A stretch of 64,000 bases of DNA from Nonomuraea wenchangensis. Its GTDB lineage: Bacteria; Actinomycetota; Actinomycetes; Streptosporangiales; Streptosporangiaceae. The stretch is taken from assembly GCF_900111685.1 (NCBI RefSeq), contig NZ_FOHX01000010.1, positions 186,001 to 250,000 on the forward strand, written 5' to 3'. A model generated the notes under the pieces. It was not told where the DNA came from and made no database searches. It was given only the letters and a program-made list of their open reading frames with translations. This document shows positions 28,738 through 35,947 of this stretch, piece by piece. Position 1 is the first letter of the stretch. Every line of letters begins with the position of its first letter. The position numbers and the translations under genes were made by a program.

Positions 28738-30365
28738 GAGCCGAACACCTCCCGCCGGCGTACCACGTACGGGCCGAGGACCAGCACCTCCACCGGCGCG
28801 GACCCGAAGCACTCCAGGGCGTCGCGCGGGTCGTCCACCATGGGCCGGCCGGCGGTGTTCAGGCTGGTGTTGACCAGCACCGGCAGCCCGGTGCGCCGCT
28901 CGAACTCGGTGAGCAGCCGCGCCACCAGCGGCTCGCCGTCCGGCGAGACCGTCTGGACGCGGGCGGTGCCGTCCACGTGCACGACCGCGGGGACGCGGGC
29001 CGCCCACTCCGGGCGCACGTCGTGCACGAACAGCATGTACGGCGACGGCACCGGCCCCCGCCCGAAGACGTCACGGGCCCGCGACTCCAGCACCATCGGC
29101 GCCACCGGCCTGAACTGCTCGCGTCCCTTGACGTCGTTGAGCCGCTCGGTGTTGGCCGCGTGCCCCGGGTGCGCCAGCAGCGACCGGTGGCCGAGCGCCC
29201 GCGGGCCGTACTCCGACCGGCCCTGGAACCAGGCCACGATGCGGTTCGCGGCCAGCTCGGCCGCGATCTCGGCGGCGAGGTCGGCGGGCCGCGTGTACGG
29301 CACCCGCGCCACGTCCAGCCAGGCGCCGAGTTCGTCGTCGGTGAAGTCGCGCCCCAGCGCCGCGGTGCCCATGGGCGCGGCCGGCTCGCCGTACGCCTGC
29401 GCGAGGTGCAGCGCGCCGCCGAGCGCGGTGCCGGAGTCCCCGGCCGCGGGCTGCACCCACACCTCCGTGAACGGCGTCTCCTCCAGCAGCCGCGTGTTGG
29501 CCACGCAGTTGAGCGCGACGCCCCCGGCCAGGGCGAGGCGGCGCTCGCCGGTGCGCTCGTGGAGCCAGCGCGCCAGCTCCAAGAGCACCTCCTCCAGCCG
29601 CGCCTGCACGCTGGCGGCCAGGTCGGCGTGGTCGGAGGTCCACGGGGCGCCCTTGGGCAGCGCCTTGGCGTAGACGTTCCAGTCGACCGGCTCGACGCGG
29701 AACCCGCCGTCGCCGGTCGGCCGGATCACCTCGCGCAGCGCCTCCAGGTGGCGGGGGCGGCCGTAGGAGGCCATCGCCATGACCTTGTACTCGTCGCTGG
29801 AGCGCAGGAAACCCAGGTGCTCGGTGACGTCCTCGTACATGAGGCCGAGCGAGTGCGGCAGCTCCTGCGCGGCCAGCACCTCCAGCTCGCCGTCCCGGTA
29901 GCGGCCCGCCAGGTGGGAGACGTTCTCGCCGCGGCCGTCGCACACCAGCACCGCGCAGTCGCGCCAGGGCGAGGCGAGGCCCGCCGAAGCGGCGTGCGCC
30001 ACGTGGTGCGGCACGTACGTCACCTGCGCCGGGTCCAGCCCCGGCAGCGCCGTGGCGAGGAACAGCGGGGCGCGCACCGCGTACCTCGTGCGCAGGTCCT
30101 CCCAGTCGCCCTCCGGCCGCCGCACCACGAGCGACGGGTCGTAGGAGTAGGCGACCGCGTCGACGTCCTCGGGGGCGAGGCCCGCCTCGCGCAGGCACCA
30201 CGCGGCGGCCTGCTCGGGGAGCTCCCAGGCGGAGAACGCCAGCGGCCGCTTGCCGTGCTTGCGGCGGCTGAAGCGTTCCTCCTCCGCCGCGGCGACGATC
30301 CGCCCGTCGGCGACGAGCGCCGCCGCCGGGTCATGGAAGATCGCGTTGATGCCGAGAAACCTCAT
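28734..30365 (-). CDS. Carbamoyltransferase (NodU/CmcH family)
   Basis: The product has 543 residues. The N-terminal Kae1/ASKHA-like domain starts MRFLGINAIFHDPAAAL (His11) and includes HHVAHAASAGLASPW, binding the carbamoyl-adenylate; the C-terminal domain has WFQGRSEYGPRALGHRSLLA and KGREQFRPVAPMV, the signature of carbamoyltransferases such as TobZ, CmcH and NodU. It would O-carbamoylate a sugar using carbamoyl phosphate and ATP. First gene of the minus-strand operon; start ATG at 30365 with GGGGGAGG upstream. In this locus it probably decorates the heptose or another glycan sugar. Confidence 0.92.
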   Translation of the reverse strand: MRFLGINAIFHDPAAALVADGRIVAAAEEERFSRRKHGKRPLAFSAWELPEQAAAWCLREAGLAPEDVDAVAYSYDPSLVVRRPEGDWEDLRTRYAVRAPLFLATALPGLDPAQVTYVPHHVAHAASAGLASPWRDCAVLVCDGRGENVSHLAGRYRDGELEVLAAQELPHSLGLMYEDVTEHLGFLRSSDEYKVMAMASYGRPRHLEALREVIRPTGDGGFRVEPVDWNVYAKALPKGAPWTSDHADLAASVQARLEEVLLELARWLHERTGERRLALAGGVALNCVANTRLLEETPFTEVWVQPAAGDSGTALGGALHLAQAYGEPAAPMGTAALGRDFTDDELGAWLDVARVPYTRPADLAAEIAAELAANRIVAWFQGRSEYGPRALGHRSLLAHPGHAANTERLNDVKGREQFRPVAPMVLESRARDVFGRGPVPSPYMLFVHDVRPEWAARVPAVVHVDGTARVQTVSPDGEPLVARLLTEFERRTGLPVLVNTSLNTAGRPMVDDPRDALECFGSAPVEVLVLGPYVVRRREVFGS

Positions 30366-30391
30366 CGTGCCTCCCCCGATGGGATGTCGAG

Positions 30392-30419
30392 AACCGCTAC
30401 CGAGAGAAGCGGTTGTCAA
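30392..30419 (-). promoter_or_regulatory. Inverted repeat overlapping a -35-like element upstream of the carbamoyltransferase operon
   Basis: AACCGCT (30392-30398) and AGCGGTT (30408-30414) form an inverted repeat. On the minus strand TTGACA (30419-30414) abuts it, about 50 nt upstream of the operon start. A -10 at canonical spacing is not clear. The site could be an operator shared with the divergent gmhB unit. Confidence 0.4.
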
Positions 30420-30560
30420 ACCTCGCGCAACCGTCCGAACTGCAGAAATGCCCACGAAACGCCCGCCCCAGCCTGGCGATGGTCACGCTCCGTGGTTGTT
30501 TGCCGGGATGGTCCCCGGGTAGCTGGGCGGCACGCCACGGAGGCGAGAGGTGGGTGAGAG

Positions 30561-31151
30561 GTGTTCGAACGACGACGTCCCGGCGCCGTGCTCTTCGACC
30601 GGGACGGGACCTTGATCAGGGACGTGCCCTACAACGGCGACCCGCGCAGGGTCGAGCCCATGCCGGGAGCCGTCGAGGCGCTCTGCCGCCTGCGCCGCGC
30701 CGACGTGCCGGTGGCCGTGGTCACCAACCAGTCCGGCGTGGCCAAGGGCCTGCTCACACCCGACGAGATGGACCAGGTGAACGCGAGGGTGGAGGAGCTG
30801 CTCGGGCCGTTCGACGCGTGGGCCATCTGCGTCCACGACGACGGCGACGGCTGCACCTGCCGCAAACCCGCGCCCGGCCTCGTGATCAGGGCGGCCGCCG
30901 TGCTCGACGTCAGCCCGCGCGAGTGCGTGGTCGTGGGCGACATCGGACGGGACATGGAGGCGGCGCGCGCCGCCGGCGCCCGCGGCATCCTCGTGCCCAC
31001 CGCCGTCACCCTGCCCGAGGAGATCGACCAGGCGCCCGAGGTCGCCGGCGACCTGGCCGACGTGGTGGACCGCGTGCTCAGCGACGCCGAGGGGCCCGTG
31101 CCGGCCGTCTCCGCGCCGTGGGCCCGCGCCATGGGCTGGAGCCGCTGGTGA
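30561..31151 (+). CDS. gmhB: D-glycero-beta-D-manno-heptose 1,7-bisphosphate 7-phosphatase GmhB
   Basis: This 196-residue HAD phosphatase has catalytic Asp13 and Asp15 in LFDRDGTLI, VVTNQSGVAKG as motif II, and a zinc loop Cys90-x-His92...Cys98-x-Cys100 (CVHDDGDGCTCRKP), which is diagnostic of the GmhB/HisB-N group. It removes the 7-phosphate between the two HldE steps. Start GTG with GAGAGG upstream. It diverges from the main operon and overlaps the next glycosyltransferase by GTGA. HisB-type histidinol phosphatase is the main alternative; proximity to gmhA and hldE favours GmhB. Confidence 0.88.
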   Translation: MFERRRPGAVLFDRDGTLIRDVPYNGDPRRVEPMPGAVEALCRLRRADVPVAVVTNQSGVAKGLLTPDEMDQVNARVEELLGPFDAWAICVHDDGDGCTCRKPAPGLVIRAAAVLDVSPRECVVVGDIGRDMEAARAAGARGILVPTAVTLPEEIDQAPEVAGDLADVVDRVLSDAEGPVPAVSAPWARAMGWSRW

Positions 31152-32068
31152 GGATCCTGCTCTGGCACGTGCACGGATCCTGGACCGACGCCTTCGTCCG
31201 CGGCGCGCACGACTACCTGCTGCCGCTCGTCCCCGGCCGGGGACCCGACGGACGGGGGCGGGCCGACACCTACGACTGGCCTGCCGCCGCCCGCGAGGTC
31301 CCCTGGGACCGGCTGCGCGACGAGCGCGTGGACGTCGTCGTCTGCCAGCGCCCGCACGAGCCCGCCCTGGCCAGGGAGTGGCTCGGCCGCGACGTGCCCA
31401 CCGTGTACGTCGAGCACAACACCCCGGCCGGCGACGTGCCCCGCACCCGGCATCCGCTGGCCGGTCAGGACGCCGTCACACTCGTCCACGTCACCCACTT
31501 CAACGAGCTCTACTGGGACAACGGCCGCGCGCCCACCCGCGTCATCGAGCACGGCGTCCCCGACCCCGGCCCCCTCTGCACCGGCGAGCTGCCGAGGGCC
31601 GGAGTCGTGGTCAACGAGCCGGTACGGCGCACCCGCGTCGCCGGCACCGACCTGCTGCCGCGCTTCCACGAGCGCGTCCCGCTGGACGTGTTCGGGATGA
31701 AGGTCGAGGGGCTGCCGTACGGCACCTACGAGGACCTGCCGCGGCACGTCATGCACGCCGAGCTCGCCCGGCGCCGGGTCTACCTGCACCCGTACCGGTG
31801 GACCTCGCTCGGCCTGGCCCTCATCGAGGCCATGCACCTCGGCATGCCGATCGTGGCGCTGGCCGCCACCGAGGCGATCGAGGCCGTGCCGCCGGAGGCC
31901 GGGGTGCTCTCCACCAGGGTGGACGTGCTCGCCGACGCCCTGCACGCCTTCGCGCGGGATCCGGAGAGCGCCGCCCAGGCCGGAAAGGCCGCCCGCGCCG
32001 CCGCTCTGGCGCGCTACGGGCTCGACCGCTTCCTCGCCGACTGGGATCGGCTGCTCAGCGAGGTATGA
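31148..32068 (+). CDS. Glycosyltransferase, GT-B (family 4/1-like)
   Basis: The product has 306 residues. It starts MRILLWHVHGSWTDAFVRG and continues with VYVEHNTPAGDVP and HVTHFNELYW in the N-lobe. The C-lobe contains RRVYLHPYRWTSLGLALIEAMHLGMPIVAL, which carries the Glu of the GT4 ExxxxxxE site. It is shorter than typical GT4 (about 370-400). Start GTG overlaps the gmhB stop, so gmhB and this enzyme are co-translated. It belongs to the same locus as the minus-strand glycan operon. Confidence 0.8.
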   Translation: MRILLWHVHGSWTDAFVRGAHDYLLPLVPGRGPDGRGRADTYDWPAAAREVPWDRLRDERVDVVVCQRPHEPALAREWLGRDVPTVYVEHNTPAGDVPRTRHPLAGQDAVTLVHVTHFNELYWDNGRAPTRVIEHGVPDPGPLCTGELPRAGVVVNEPVRRTRVAGTDLLPRFHERVPLDVFGMKVEGLPYGTYEDLPRHVMHAELARRRVYLHPYRWTSLGLALIEAMHLGMPIVALAATEAIEAVPPEAGVLSTRVDVLADALHAFARDPESAAQAGKAARAAALARYGLDRFLADWDRLLSEV

Positions 32069-32092
32069 CCGCCTTCGGTCCGGGTAGGCGCC

Positions 32093-32383
32093 ATGAGCAT
32101 GATGATGCTCGACTGGACACGCAGGGCCGCCTGCCTCGACCAGGACCCGGAATTGTTCTTCCCGATCTCCATGGAAGGGCCGAGCCAGTCACAGGTCGAG
32201 GAGGCGAAGGCCGTCTGCCGTGGCTGCCCGGTGCGTGAGCCGTGCCTCGCGTACGCGCTCAGCACCCGCCAGGCGTACGGCGTGTGGGGCGGGACCGACC
32301 CGGAACAGCGCCGGGAGCTCAGCCCGACGGCAGCGCGGCGGCCAGAAACCGTTCCCGCTCAGCCGCTTCGAGGTGATCGCTGA
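32093..32383 (+). CDS. WhiB-family iron-sulfur regulator (WblE/WhiB1-like)
   Basis: The product has 96 residues. The four cluster-ligating cysteines are at 14, 42, 45 and 51 (AACLDQDPELFFP, CRGCPVREPC), with the GVWGG turn at 63-67 and a basic C-terminus. Wbl proteins bind a 4Fe-4S cluster and partner with the principal sigma factor. The sequence around the first Cys resembles the WblE/WhiB1 group. It starts 24 nt after the glycosyltransferase stop; whether it regulates the glycan locus is unknown. Its last 65 nt overlap the convergent def gene. Confidence 0.92.
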   Translation: MSMMMLDWTRRAACLDQDPELFFPISMEGPSQSQVEEAKAVCRGCPVREPCLAYALSTRQAYGVWGGTDPEQRRELSPTAARRPETVPAQPLRGDR

Positions 32384-32834
32384 ACAGCACGCCGTCGAGA
32401 TGGTCGGCCTCGTGCTGCAGCACCCTGGCCAGCACGCCGAGCGCCCGAAGGGTCACCGGCTTGCCGAACATGTCCCGGCCACGCGCGGTGACCATGTAGG
32501 AACGTTCCAGTGGCCACCACACTCCGGGCGCCGACAGGCACGCCTCGTCGGCGACCACCCGCCGCTCTGACAGCTCCAGCCGCGGGTTGACCAGATGGCC
32601 CGCGCGGCCGTCGTAGTCGTAGACCAGCACCCGTAGCGGCTCGCCGACCTGCGGGGCGGCCAGTCCCGCGCGGCCCGCGCCGGCCCGCATCGTCGCGGTC
32701 ATCGCCTTAACCAGCCGGCGCAGCTCGCGGTCGAAGTCGCGCACCGGCTCGGCCGGCTCGCGCAGCGCCGGGTCGTCGAACGTGCGAATGGGCAGGACCG
32801 TCACCCGTGGCTCCCCGATAGGCGGCGTTGTCAC
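32319..32834 (-). CDS. def: Peptide deformylase
   Basis: The product has 171 residues and removes the formyl group from nascent proteins. Motif 1 is GLAAPQVG (57-64), motif 2 is EACLS (97-101) with Cys99 as metal ligand but Ala98 where most deformylases have Gly, and motif 3 is HEADH (141-145) with the two His ligands and Glu142. The set is complete, so it should be active. Start GTG with GGAAG upstream; the 3' end overlaps the WhiB-like gene on the other strand. It diverges from nnaR. Confidence 0.92.
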   Translation of the reverse strand: MTTPPIGEPRVTVLPIRTFDDPALREPAEPVRDFDRELRRLVKAMTATMRAGAGRAGLAAPQVGEPLRVLVYDYDGRAGHLVNPRLELSERRVVADEACLSAPGVWWPLERSYMVTARGRDMFGKPVTLRALGVLARVLQHEADHLDGVLFSDHLEAAERERFLAAALPSG

Positions 32835-32895
32835 GCTGAGAGCTTCCCATGATCGTCAGGTGCCAATCGCGCGGGTTCCGCCTTGTAGCACAGCG

Positions 32896-32922
32896 GTAAC
32901 AGAAGAGACCCCGCGGCGAAAC
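32896..32922 (+). promoter_or_regulatory. GlnR-like box upstream of nnaR
   Basis: GTAAC (32896-32900), GACCC (32907-32911) and GAAAC (32918-32922), each separated by 6 nt, match the gTnAc-n6-GaAAc half-site pattern described for actinobacterial GlnR, with the middle site weak. It lies 112 nt before the nnaR start. GlnR control of nnaR is reported in Streptomyces, which supports the reading. Confidence 0.5.
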
Positions 32923-32973
32923 CCCCTGAAAGCAGTATCGAAGGGTGATCTCACTTGCGTCACTCGCGCCTGT

Positions 32974-33010
32974 GATGCCTGGCCGGGCGCTCGGGGCCCG
33001 GCCAGGCATC
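32974..33010 (+). promoter_or_regulatory. Perfect 15-bp hairpin in the nnaR leader
   Basis: The stem 32974-32988 pairs without mismatch with 32996-33010 around a 7-nt loop, ending 23 nt before the nnaR ATG and about 12 nt before its GGAGG. No U-run follows, so it might be a leader structure or a Rho-independent barrier for upstream transcription. Confidence 0.5.
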
Positions 33011-33033
33011 CACGAGTACCTGGAGGTGACGGC

Positions 33034-34200
33034 ATGACCGCACTCCCCGTCGGCGACGGCGCTTCACCGGAGACGGCGCCGGACGCCCTGGCCGGATTCA
33101 CCGTCGGCGTGACCGCGACCCGGCGGCGCGAGGAGTTCGGCGCGCTGCTGGAGCGCCGCGGCGCGCGCGTGGTCAGCGCCCCCGCCATCCGGCTGGTGCC
33201 GCTGGCCGAGGACGCCGACCTGCTCGCCGCCACCCGGCAGGCACTCGAAGCGCCGCTCGACGACGTCGTCGTCACCACCGGCGTGGGCTTTCGCGGCTGG
33301 ATGGCCGCCGCCGAGGGCTGGGGCCTGTCGGCCGACCTCGGCGCGCACCTCACCCGGTCCCGCCTGCTCACCCGCGGCCCCAAGGCCAGGGGAGCGGTGC
33401 GCGCCGCCGGGCTCAACGACCACTGGACGCCCGCCACCGAGTCCTGCCAGGAGGTCAAGGAGCACCTCCTCGCCCAGGACCTGCGCGGCCGGCGCATCGC
33501 CGTCCAGCAGCACGGCGAGCCGCTCAGCGAGTTCGTGGCCGAGCTGCGCGCCGCCGGCGCCGAGGTGATCGAGATCCCGGTCTACCGGTGGCTGCCGTAC
33601 CGGGACATCTCGCCGCTGCGCCGCCTCATCACCCAGACCGTCTCCGGGGCGGTGGACGCCGTCGCCTTCACCAGCGCCCCCGCCGTCCACGCCATGCTGA
33701 ACACCGCCCGCGCAGAGGGCCTGGAGGACGCGCTGCTCGCCGCCTTCGGCGGGCCGGTCGTGGCCGCCTGCGTCGGCCCCGTCACCGCCGACCCGCTCAC
33801 CTCGCGCGGCGTGGCCACCCTGCAGCCGGACCGCTCGCGGCTCGGCGCGCTGGCCCGCGCCCTCGCCCGCCACCTGCCCGAGCACGGCGTCACCCGGCTC
33901 GCCGCCGGAGGGCACCAGCTCGAGATCCGCGGCCACGCCGTCGTCGTGGACGGCGAGCTGCGCCCGCTGCCGCCCGCCCCGATGGCGGTGCTGAAGCGCC
34001 TGGCCGACAAGCCGGGACACGTCGTGTCCCGGGCCGACCTGCGTACCGTGCTGCCCGGCAGCCTCGCCCGCGACTCCGCCGAGCACGCCGTCGAGATGGC
34101 CGTCACCCGGCTGCGCCGGGCGCTCGGGCCGGGCGGCATCGTCGAGACCGTGGTCAAGCGCGGCTACCGGCTGGCCTGCCCGTACGAGGCGGGGATGTGA
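33034..34200 (+). CDS. nnaR: NnaR-like regulator: uroporphyrinogen-III synthase domain fused to a winged helix
   Basis: The product has 388 residues. Residues about 20-280 follow the HemD fold (FTVGVTATRRREEFGALLERR, VVTTGVGFRGW, IAVQQHGEPLSEFVAEL, DAVAFTSAPAVHAML). Residues about 300-385 are an OmpR/PhoB-type winged helix (VVDGELRPLPPAPMAVLKRL ... AVEMAVTRLRRALG ... VVKRGYRLACP). This architecture is that of NnaR (Rv0260c, MSMEG_0432 and the Streptomyces homolog), which activates nitrate/nitrite assimilation. ATG preceded by GGAGGTGACGGC. The chelatase gene overlaps its stop. No nir or nar genes are in the window. Confidence 0.85.
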   Translation: MTALPVGDGASPETAPDALAGFTVGVTATRRREEFGALLERRGARVVSAPAIRLVPLAEDADLLAATRQALEAPLDDVVVTTGVGFRGWMAAAEGWGLSADLGAHLTRSRLLTRGPKARGAVRAAGLNDHWTPATESCQEVKEHLLAQDLRGRRIAVQQHGEPLSEFVAELRAAGAEVIEIPVYRWLPYRDISPLRRLITQTVSGAVDAVAFTSAPAVHAMLNTARAEGLEDALLAAFGGPVVAACVGPVTADPLTSRGVATLQPDRSRLGALARALARHLPEHGVTRLAAGGHQLEIRGHAVVVDGELRPLPPAPMAVLKRLADKPGHVVSRADLRTVLPGSLARDSAEHAVEMAVTRLRRALGPGGIVETVVKRGYRLACPYEAGM

Positions 34201-35030
34201 CGGGACACGCGACGGGGGGCGCGGCTCCTGCACTCGTCCTGGCGGCGCACGGCACGCGCAGCGCCGCGGGGGAGGCGACCCTGGCCCTCCTGGCGGAGAC
34301 GGTCAGGAGGGCGCGTCCCGGGCGGCGGGTCGAGCTGACCTATCTGGAGATCAGCTCGCCCCTGCTGGCCGACGTGCTCCCGGCCGTGCGCGGGCCGGTG
34401 GTGGTGGTCCCGCTGCTGCTGGCCGGCGGCTACCACGTCCACATCGACCTGCCGGAGATCATCGCCGCGCACCGGCCCGACGCGGTGGTGGCCGACCGGC
34501 TCGGGCCGCACCGGCTGCTGACCGGCGTGCTCGCCCGGCGGCTCGGCCGGGCGGGGCTGCGCGCCACGGACGCGGTCGTGCTCGGCGCGGCCGGCTCCTC
34601 CGACCCCGCCGGGCTGGCCGACGTGCGGGCCGCCGCCCGCATGCTCGCCGTGCGGCTGGCCAGGCCGGTCACCGCGGCCTTCGCCTCGGCGGGCTCGCCG
34701 TCCCTGGAGGAGGCCATGGAACGGCTCGCCGCGACGCCGGCCGCGCGCGTGGCGGTCGCCTCGTACGTGCTGGCTCCCGGCTTCTTCCACGACCGGCTGG
34801 TGACGGCCGCCGCCGGCCCGGTGAGCGACCCGCTGGGGGCCGACCCGGACGTGGCGGCGCTCGTCTGGCACCGCTACGACGAGGCCGTGCGGGGAGATCA
34901 GGCCGCGCGAGCCGCTCAGACGGCGGCCGGCGCGGAGGGCGCCGGCTCCAGCCGCAGCTCGCGCACCACCTCACGGGCGCTGGCCTCGCGCGACGGGCAG
35001 GTGTCCGCGCCGACGAACATCTCGACGTAG
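34197..35030 (+). CDS. Sirohydrochlorin chelatase/CbiX-like
   Basis: The product has 277 residues and has two CbiX-type halves. The first has LVLAAHGTRSAAG with His18 and VPLLLAGGYHVHIDLPEI with metal-binding His, the second VVLGAAGSSDP and VASYVLAPGFFHDRL. It would insert iron into sirohydrochlorin for siroheme, the cofactor of nitrite reductase, which fits its translational coupling to nnaR (GTGA overlap). The last 45 residues are Ser/Arg-rich and lie opposite the 3' end of the TetR-like gene, overlapping it by 115 nt; they are probably not part of the folded domain. Confidence 0.85.
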   Translation: MTGHATGGAAPALVLAAHGTRSAAGEATLALLAETVRRARPGRRVELTYLEISSPLLADVLPAVRGPVVVVPLLLAGGYHVHIDLPEIIAAHRPDAVVADRLGPHRLLTGVLARRLGRAGLRATDAVVLGAAGSSDPAGLADVRAAARMLAVRLARPVTAAFASAGSPSLEEAMERLAATPAARVAVASYVLAPGFFHDRLVTAAAGPVSDPLGADPDVAALVWHRYDEAVRGDQAARAAQTAAGAEGAGSSRSSRTTSRALASRDGQVSAPTNIST

Positions 35031-35521
35031 GCCCGGTGGAAGCAGCCCGCGATCAGCAGGCGGGCGGTGGCCTCCGGATCGGCGTCGGCCCGCACCCTGC
35101 CGATGCGCTGCTCGGCCGCCAGGTAGGCGGCCAGCGGCGCGGTCTCGGTCCACGGACCGAGGCCCGTGTCGCGGACGGCCTGCCGGAAGCGCACGGTGAC
35201 GTTCGGCGAGGTGAACGCGGGCAATGCCGCGCTTTGTACATCTATGTAATATTGAATGCCTGCTCGTGCTATTGGGTGAAGATTGTCGGCTACGCTCCCT
35301 TTTCCGATCCGATGCGAGAGATCGTGGAGCATGCTCAGCCAGGACGGCAGCCGGTCCTGGAGCAGGGCGAGGAAATGGTCCACGGAGCCGCCGCCGCGGT
35401 CCTCCCGGAGCGAGACGGCCATCTCCAGGACGCGCCGCCTGGCGTCCTGGCTCCGCTGGTAAGGGTCTACATGGGATGTTGCCATGGCGTGCCTAACGTG
35501 CGCGGTCAGAGGAGTAGGCAT
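34916..35521 (-). CDS. TetR-type ligand-binding domain protein without a recognisable HTH
   Basis: The product has 201 residues. The C-terminal half (AGIQYYIDVQSAALPAF, LAAYLAAEQRIGRVRADADPEATARLLIAGCFHRAYVEMF) follows the TetR C-terminal domain. The N-terminus has RRRVLEMAVSLREDRGGG, like the first TetR helix, but then goes directly into FLALLQDRLPSWLSML, skipping the helix-turn-helix (normally ...GVSxGTLYxHF). The DNA at about 35225-35320 is locally AT-rich. So it is either a truncated regulator or a protein with an atypical DNA-binding region. The start may be the later ATG at MATSHVDPY. Confidence 0.55.
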   Translation of the reverse strand: MPTPLTAHVRHAMATSHVDPYQRSQDARRRVLEMAVSLREDRGGGSVDHFLALLQDRLPSWLSMLHDLSHRIGKGSVADNLHPIARAGIQYYIDVQSAALPAFTSPNVTVRFRQAVRDTGLGPWTETAPLAAYLAAEQRIGRVRADADPEATARLLIAGCFHRAYVEMFVGADTCPSREASAREVVRELRLEPAPSAPAAV

Positions 35522-35664
35522 CGCGGCACGAAGCCGGTCGAACGCGATTTGTTGGTATGCGTGGGATGGGTGGCTCGGATCCCAACTTAGTGCAAACTTC
35601 TACAGATCCCCGATTATTACCTGAAACCTCGAAAAAGTGTTGGATTTAAGCCCTGAGGGTTAGC

Positions 35665-35722
35665 TGTCAGTGTCCTCCCAGGACAGCCCACGTGTCCATG
35701 CCGGACACCAGCGCCCCTGACA
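35665..35722. promoter_or_regulatory. Three-way-junction-like set of TGTC/GACA inverted repeats
   Basis: Outer arms TGTCAG (35665-35670) and CTGACA (35717-35722) enclose two hairpins: TGTCCT/AGGACA (35671-35676 with 35680-35685) and GTGTCC/GGACAC (35692-35697 with 35703-35708). It could be a cluster of operator half-sites for the adjacent TetR-like protein or a structured RNA. Confidence 0.4.
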
Positions 35723-35838
35723 ACCCCAGGAACCCAACAGCCACTGTCCCGACCGGGTTCAGCGGACTGCGGGACGCCGCGACCCGTGAGCAGCCCGCCC
35801 GCGGGCGCCCCCGTCCAGGCGCGGCGGCTAGGGCGCAC

Positions 35839-35872
35839 GCCGGCTGAGATGCCGCGCCGGCTCAGATGCCGC
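35839..35872. repeat. 17-bp tandem duplication downstream of the PAC2 gene
   Basis: GCCGGCTGAGATGCCGC at 35839-35855 is followed directly by the same sequence with one change at 35856-35872. A degenerate third copy carrying GGCTCAGG occurs at 35893-35899. On the minus strand these carry CTGAGCC, the same context as the PAC2 stop codon. Confidence 0.75.
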
Positions 35873-35947
35873 AGCGGGCCGGACCTCGCGGCGGCTCAGG
35901 CGCCGCGGCGGGTCGGATGTCGTGGTGGATCTGGTGGTTCTGGTGGC

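Larger units (their letters stand above)
35522..35947. other. 425-nt region without a supported gene
   Basis: The half next to the TetR-like gene (to about 35650) is unusually AT-rich and probably holds its promoter. Next comes an array of TGTC/GACA inverted repeats. The half next to PAC2 is GC-rich with tandem duplications. A 73-codon minus-strand frame (35617-35838) has no family resemblance, and I do not call it. Confidence 0.5.

Noticed and set aside
35617..35838. 73-codon minus-strand ORF in the gap before PAC2
   Set aside because: No ribosome site, no family resemblance, and it runs through inverted repeats and tandem duplications.
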